A stretch of DNA of 14,627 bases from Baffinella frigidus (lineage: Eukaryota; Cryptophyceae; Cryptomonadales; Baffinellaceae): NCBI GenBank assembly GCA_026770585.1, contig MU646968.1, positions 44,644 to 59,270 of the forward strand. Direction: 5' to 3'. Positions 6,942-12,882 of this stretch are shown piece after piece (positions within the stretch are counted from its first letter, which is position 1; each line of letters begins with the position of its first letter). The translations under genes and the position numbers were made by a program. The notes beneath the pieces were generated by a model. That model was not told the origin of the DNA and searched no databases. It was given only the letters and a program-made list of their open reading frames with translations.

Positions 6942-7009
6942 GGTTCGGCGAGAGTGGTTCCGCGGGAGGCTGGGTGGTTCTCGGGCGGTGCCGCTACCGA
7001 GCGAGGACG

Positions 7010-7590
7010 GGACACAATTTTAAAACCTTGAACCTGAATCCTGAAGGAAATGCACTTTTAAAATGAAAACCAGGACCGGAATCCCGGTCCTGGCTGTCTT
7101 ATATGTGCCGAGTTGGCTCGACAGCGGCAAGGCCCAGGATTCAGAAACGAGGCTCGCGTTGTTTCATATCTTCCTAAATGTTAGGAAAGAACAGGATGGT
7201 GTTTTCCCTGCGTTTCTGAAATAAAGAAAGAGACGGTGGGCGTTTTCAGAACCCCCCTTTCTTATGAGCGAGGTACCCCTATTCATACCAACGCGGTCGC
7301 CACGTATGCACCCCCACAGAAACTGTGTCCGAGCCGGGCCTAGAAAGGGGTCTTCCACTCACCAGTTACCCTTCTTCGTGCCCTTGCAAATGAATTCTGT
7401 GGTTTCTCCCTCTTTCTCCCACCATCTCCGTGTCTAGCTACATTAGGAGTGAGAACTCCTTCGATCGTCCATTCTCACGTACGACATTGATGCCTCAAGC
7501 CAACGCCAGCGAGGTACTTAGAGCCTACGGATTGCCTACGGTAGGTAGGGGGGCTTCTATGACTTCTAAATTGTTTTGCATTATGCTTTA
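7010..7590. other. non-coding spacer with hairpin and solo MITE end
   Basis: No gene seen. CCAGGACCGG AATC CCGGTCCTGG at 7069-7092 is a perfect hairpin. TTTCTTATGAGCGAGGTACC then CCT at about 7258-7280 is a lone right end of the CAGGGG MITE family without a visible partner end nearby. CCTACGGTAGG at about 7529 is the core motif of the foldback family seen at 1155. Confidence 0.6.
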
Positions 7591-7595
7591 CTAGA

Positions 7596-8506
7596 TCAAC
7601 GCTCATCTTTGACGTGAGAACGCGTGTGCCTCGCCAGGTCGCTGGACGTCGTGAAGGCCTTGCCGCACGTCTTGCAGATGTGTGGCCTCTCACCCGAGTG
7701 CGTCCGCATGTGCCTCGCCAGATGGCCGGACTCGGGAAGTTCGTGCGGCACGTCTCACAGACGTACGGCCTCTCGCCCGAGTGTGTCTGCAGGTGCGTCA
7801 CCAGGTCGCTGGGCGTTGTGCAGGCGTTGCCCCACGTCTCGCAGACGTAGGGCCTCTCGCCCGAGTGAGTCCGCATGTGCGTCGCCGGATGGCCGGCCTG
7901 GGAGAAGGCCTTGCCGCACGCCTCACATTTGTACGGCCTCTCGCCCGAGTGTGTCCGCATGTGCATCGCCAGAGAGTTCTACCGGGAGGCCTTTCCGCTT
8001 TGCACTCGTAGGTGTTGGGACCATTCGCAGCTCTCCGCATTCCTACCTCACCTCCCGACGCTCCTGACCGACCACCTTGCGTCCGTGGCGCCTCCACCTT
8101 GCTTGCACTTTCTCCTCGTTCCTCCTCCCTCCCCCGCTTCCTGCCCTTCTGTGCCCACCCTCCCCCGCAGAACACGTATCGCACCTCCGGGTCCCCAAGC
8201 CTCACGTCCTCCGCCCAGTCCCCGTCCTCAAACGCCATCCCCCACTCCACGCTGCCACGCAACAGCTCCGCCAGCCTCCCGCGGAACCACTACCCGCCCA
8301 ACCGCACCTCGGCGCCTTCATCGAACCGCACCGGTGGGCAGCGGGGTTCCCGAGCCGGATGTCGTCCCTCGTCTCGCCGTCGTCAAACTGCACCCGCCAC
8401 CTCGGCGTGTTCGTCCCGGGAGCCCGCGCGAGCAGCTTCCCACGGTACTACACGCCGTCTGCGAAGCGCACCTCCAGCACCGCGCCGCCGCCGTGTTGTC
8501 CGGACA
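7596..8506 (-). pseudogene. Tudor-like plus C2H2 zinc-finger pseudogene, copy B
   Basis: Read leftwards, the conceptual product has two Tudor-like units (VLEVRFADGV*YRGKLL, WRVQFDDGETRDDIRL; then VRFDEGAEVRLGG*WFRGRL, WGMAFEDGDWAEDVRLGD). A basic linker (QKGRKRGREEER) and about five C2H2 fingers with SGERPY linkers follow. Such proteins are nuclear DNA- or chromatin-binding factors. Lesions: the ATG matching 6455 is lost by a one-base deletion near 8505; TAG stops at 8448-8450 and 8290-8292; a frameshift near 8335; a frameshift and stop in finger 1; finger 3 has CETW instead of CxxC; and one base is missing in finger 4. Finger 5 ([21 protein letters not shown] split across a shifted frame) ends at TGA 7596-7598. 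It could be expressed only if several of these are sequencing errors. Confidence 0.75.
7610..8015 (-). pseudogene. C2H2 zinc-finger array, degraded
   Basis: Zinc fingers from right to left: finger 1 (TYECKA, broken by a small deletion and a stop); finger 2 ([18 protein letters not shown], intact); finger 3 ([18 protein letters not shown], second Cys lost); finger 4 (CETCRTNF, then a one-base deletion); finger 5 ([15 protein letters not shown]). SGERPY linkers are kept. This is the C-terminal part of copy B. Confidence 0.85.
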
Positions 8507-8680
8507 GACCTCCACTCTAGAACTCCGGAACCTTCTCGAAAACAGTGGACAAACGGCTCCAAGAACGCACCTGAATTCCCCTCCTTGAACGACAAAGTTG
8601 ACAGGGTTTGTACCACCAAAGTATGGAATCGACTTAAGAATGGTCCCGTCTGGGTTGACTAATCTGAACTCTTATCACGC
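8310..8680 (-). repeat. inverted duplicate of 6281-6770
   Basis: From GCGTGATAAGAGTTCAGAT to the Tudor-like segment, this strand repeats the plus-strand locus at 6281 with high identity, including a conserved frame that starts MVVQTLSTLSFKEGN upstream of the Tudor part. The two copies face each other about 1.5 kb apart. Confidence 0.9.
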
Positions 8681-8788
8681 CAAAACCGACAACGGTTTTT
8701 GGATCGCCCCTATCCCATCATCGACGCTGAGCGAGCTGGGCAACGCGGGAGTTGAGACGAAGTGTGGAGCGGACGGAAGGAAGGGAGG
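8507..8788. other. spacer between pseudogene B and the laminin-type gene
   Basis: It includes the 5' part of the duplicated segment and about 108 bp before the next start codon. I see no TATA box. The bases just before the ATG are purine-rich (GGAAGGAAGGGAGG). Any promoter of the secreted-protein gene should lie here. Confidence 0.4.
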
Positions 8789-8868
8789 ATGCGCGCCTCG
8801 TGGGCGCTCGCGCTGGCGGCGGTCGTGTGCGTCGCGGGTGCGTCGCCAGTCTACTATGACTCAACAAG
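8789..8868 (+). CDS. laminin-type gene exon 1, signal peptide
   Basis: MRASWALALAAVVCVAGASP is a classic signal peptide: short charged start, an Ala/Leu/Val core and AGA/S cleavage context. The donor AAG|GTGGGA is in phase 2 and joins to exon 2 to give YYDSTR|QYSHSNDNG. A frame extension upstream of this ATG exists but adds a charged, unlikely leader. Confidence 0.7.
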
Positions 8869-11800
8869 GTGGGACCCCCCAGGCTCCGGCGCGGCAGGGT
8901 GGTTCGGGGATGAGGACGGGGGCGAGGCGGTCGTGGCGCGCGCACTCTTCCACAGCGTGTGTGTGCGCGCCCTTTTGCGCCGAAACAGTTCCCGGGTAGC
9001 GTGCCCGGGTGGCGTGCGCGACGACACACCGTAGGTGAATTTCAAGTAAAGAGAGGATTCCATTCCATGGGGCGAGTCAGGAGCGCTGACCTGGCCTCTT
9101 GCGCAGGCAATATTCGCACTCCAACGACAACGGTGATGCAGTGCCAGGAACACGCAATGTTGGCGATCCTGCCACCCGGGGCTTCAAGAACCCCGCACAA
9201 TCCTTGAACAAACACACCAGCGCCGAGTCTCAGCGGAGCGGTACCCCTCCCACCCTGATCGTGTTCCAGCTTTGCAACGCCCGGCGAACCCGCACCGTTT
9301 GCCCGCGTGCAGCATATCAGGGGGGAAGCAGACTGCGCTCCCGCTGGTTCTCGGTGCGCTCGGGCGCGCAGCTGCATGGCAGCGGAGGTGCGCGGGCGGC
9401 GGGCGACTGACGCTTGCCTTCTGCGCAGCTTCGGGTGGGACGCTCGTGCAGTCCATCACCACCGCGGGGCTCGACGGCTGGACCGCGGTCACCATGGTCA
9501 ACACCCCACCCAGCCTCAGTCACGTCTTGTTCTTGTCTATTCCCCTCAATCAGGACCTAGCGCCTTTTGAAAAGCTGCAACTTCCCAACTAATATCCGTG
9601 TGCGGCGGATAGGTGAACACCCCCGCGACCGTGACCGCCACCGCCGACACCGGCACGGGCGTCGTCGGCGCAGACACCTCTTCGGAGTCCTGGTTCTTCC
9701 TCGGCCCGACGGACCGCTTCGCGGGGAACCTTGCGGCGGCGTACAACGGGAAGCTCATGCTGTCTCTTATCCACTCTGAGACGCCGTCGGACGGTACCCT
9801 CCCCAAAACCGAAACACCAAACCCTCCCAAAACCCTCCCCACACCCTCTCTCAACCCTCCTCAACCCGAAACCCGAAACGTCACACCCCAAACACCAAAC
9901 ACCAAACTTCAAACACCAAACACCAAACACCGAACCAGGACACGTGATGCGCGCGCCGGACGTGATCCTCGAAGCCACCTGCGGACACTCGCTCTACCTC
10001 TACGACTTTGCTACCAAGGGCGGTACTGCCCTCTCCGGCCCACCAACCCCCCTCCTCCATCCCAGAGTCACCACCGCCTCCCCGCGGCACAGGCCATGCG
10101 CGCGCAGACTCAGCACCCGTCGGGGTGCGTCGCGCGCGCTGCGTGTAGTTAGCACGAGGCCCGAATCTTGATCTGGTTGGTACGAGGCGCGTCCGAAGAA
10201 GAATGTAGGAAGGGCGCACGCTCACGGGCCCCACCTCCCGCAGGCCTCGTTTCCATTTACGGGACCCTACACCCTGCACCCTGAACCCTAGACCCCACGT
10301 GGCGCAACGCTGATGCCCCCTGGATCAACACGATCGCCGACGACCTGGCCCAACACCTTAATCTCAACCCTAAACACTGCACCGTATGCAGGCGACCTCT
10401 CGGTGATGCTCAACGAAGACGCGGGGTGGATCGACTCTCGCACCAAGGCCGCGCCCGGCGCTCTCGACTTCCTCGGCGTCCTGTAAGCCCGCACCCTCAA
10501 CCCTCAACCCCACACCCTGGGAGTGTAGGGCTGGATCGACTCTCGCACCAAGGCTGGCCCCGGCGCTGCTCTGGGGGGTGGCTCAGGGTTGCTCCTCCTC
10601 ACCTGTCCCTGACCAGCGCTCCCCTTCCCGCAGGTCGCACCTCGCGTCGATCAAGATCCGTGGGGGGTACTACTCAGGCTCGGAGTCGACGCGCCTCTCG
10701 TCCGTCACCATCACGGCCGGCAAGGCCTGGTGACACCCCAGACACCAAGCCCCAAACACCAAACACCAAACACCACACCCCACACCCCACACCCCAAACC
10801 CTACCCCCCCCACTCAGAAGAGGACAGGGGCCACGTTTGAACCGGAATCGCATCCTTTTCTGCAATTTATATTGGAAATTGGTCTCATTGCCCTGGATAT
10901 CCGGGGCATCCTGCCAACTGACACCGAGTGGTCCCCGTAGCCTCCTGAATGCCCCAAACCCCAACCCCAAACCCCGAACCCAGGCACCCGTGCTGCACGA
11001 TCGACGGCACTGTCGACATCTGCCAGAAGAAGCCATCGTCCTACTACAACCCCGAGGGCCTCACCTTCTACTGCGAGGGCCACATGTAAAGCCCCACCTC
11101 AACCCTAAACCCGAACCCACCCCTGAACCCTCCCAGAACCATCCCTCAACCCTCTCTCAACCCCTGAATCCCAAACCCCAAACCCCAAACCCCAAACCCC
11201 AAACCCCAAACCCCAAACCCCAAACCGCATACCCCAAACCGCACACCGCGCACACAGGTACCGGCCCGTTAAGGTGAACCGCGTGGTGCCGCGTTTCGGG
11301 CGGCGGACGGGCGGGTCGACGATCACGGTGATTGGCGAGAACTTCGGGCTCGCCGGCTCCCAGCCCACCGTGCGCATCAACGGCCGGCGCTGCGAGCGCA
11401 CCATGTTCGCGTCGGGCGTCGTGCGCGACGAGACCAACGCCGACCAGGCGCTGCCTGGTACAGCAGGCGCTGCAAACGCGGTGCCGCTGTCGGGCACGGG
11501 CGACACGCTGGTGCGACACGACACCCGACCCTGCCTCAACCCTCTCTACGCCCCCCCCCCCTCCCCTGAATCCTCCCCGAAACCCTCTCTGAATCGCCCC
11601 TACACCCTCTCTAAACCCTCCCTCAACCCTAAACACCAAGCACCAAATCCCAACCCAGTCGCACTCGAACAACGCAGCGGGCCACGCAACCCTCTCTAAA
11701 CCGCCCTTCCACCCTCTCTAAACCCCCTCTTAAGCCCTCAACAATAAACCCCACCCCGAAACCAGTCCCTCCCGCAAAACGCCGCGGGCAACGCTCATGT

Positions 11801-12850
11801 TGGTTTAGGGTTGGTTTCGGGCCCAGGGCTCAGGGTTTAGAGTTGAAACCCTAACCTCCGACCCCGCAACCAGTCCCTCCCGAACAACGCAGCGGGCAAC
11901 GCGCTGATCAACGCATACAACTCCGCGACCGACTCGATGAAGTAAAACCCCCTACAGCACGAATAGCCGGCACTAAAATACTAATAGTCAGCACTATGAT
12001 ACTAATAGTCAGCACTATAATGCTATTGGTCAGCACTATAATACTATTAAATGACGCGGCGGGCAACGCGCTGGTCAACGCGTAGAACTCCGCGACCGGC
12101 TCGGTGCAGTAACCACCACACCCTGACTCCATGCAGTAACCCCCAACCCCTAAACCAACCCTAAACCCTAAACCCTTGACCCTAAACCCTAAACCCAAAC
12201 CCAAACCCAAACCTGAACCTAAAACAACCCCAAAACAACCCCAACCCCCAAACCCCAATACCCTCAACCCTGGGCCCTAACCCCTGAACCCCACAGCCAC
12301 ACAAACCCTGACGAACAAAGTGGAACGCAGGCAGCAGTTCCCGGAGCACTGCTGGAACGGCATGAAGGACGACGGCACCGCCACGGGTACTTTACACGCA
12401 AACCCCTAAACCCCAAACCCCAAACCCCACACCCCAAACCCCAAACCCTAAAACAAACCATAACCTATACACCATGAACCATAAACCATAAACCATAAAC
12501 CATAAACCATGAACCAACCAGGGGTACCATAGACCATAGACCATAAACCATGAATCGTCAACCATCAACCATGAACGATGATGCAGGTTACAACTACGGG
12601 ACCGCCGCGACTCCGAAGTACATCAACCAGGGCGAGTCCGGTCCTCACCCCTACACCCTACACCCTACACCCTACACCCTACACCCTACACCCTACACCC
12701 TAAACCCCAACACCTAAACCCCGACAACACAACACAACAACACAACAACACAACAACACAACAGCACAACAACACAACAACACAACAACACAACAACACA
12801 ACAACACAACAACACAACAACACAACACCATAACCCAAGACCCTTGAAGC

Positions 12851-12882
<32 letters not shown>

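Larger units (their letters stand above)
6281..7000 (+). pseudogene. Tudor-like domain pseudogene, plus-strand copy A
   Basis: This matches, in inverted orientation, 8310-8680. An ATG at 6455 opens MSGQHRGGAVLEVRFADGV and then hits TAG in the place of a Trp/Tyr. After the MITE at 6517-6637 the frame resumes with YRGRLLAGAPG, WRVQFDDGETRDDIRLGNPA. VRFADG(W)YRG and W.VQFDDGE.RD.IRL is the pattern of a Tudor-like (royal family) domain, which binds methylated peptides in nuclear proteins. A frameshift after GNPA and a second MITE (6801-6941) break it again. A partial second repeat (EWFRGRL) follows at about 6952. No zinc fingers follow in this copy. The start codon kept here is lost in copy B. 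I judge it non-functional. Confidence 0.7.

Noticed and set aside
7164-7358. Small minus-strand protein with RGTSLIRK
   Set aside because: The motif is the translation of the MITE terminal repeat, seen in several places; no support for a gene.
8598-8999. Long plus-strand frame across the start of the laminin-type gene
   Set aside because: It overlaps the signal-peptide frame in another phase and has an Arg-rich composition typical of shadow frames in GC-rich DNA.
10292-10360. Possible exon TWRNADAPWINTIADDLAQ between exons 5 and 7
   Set aside because: It has an AG before it and looks protein-like, and NADAPWIN resembles NEDAGWID of exon 7, but no GT donor follows before the next acceptor. 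Exon 5 joins exon 7 in phase without it. It may be a diverged echo.
11105-11672. Minus-strand frames with GVWGLGFGVWG
   Set aside because: They come from the CCCCAAA array and the antisense of the IPT/TIG exon.
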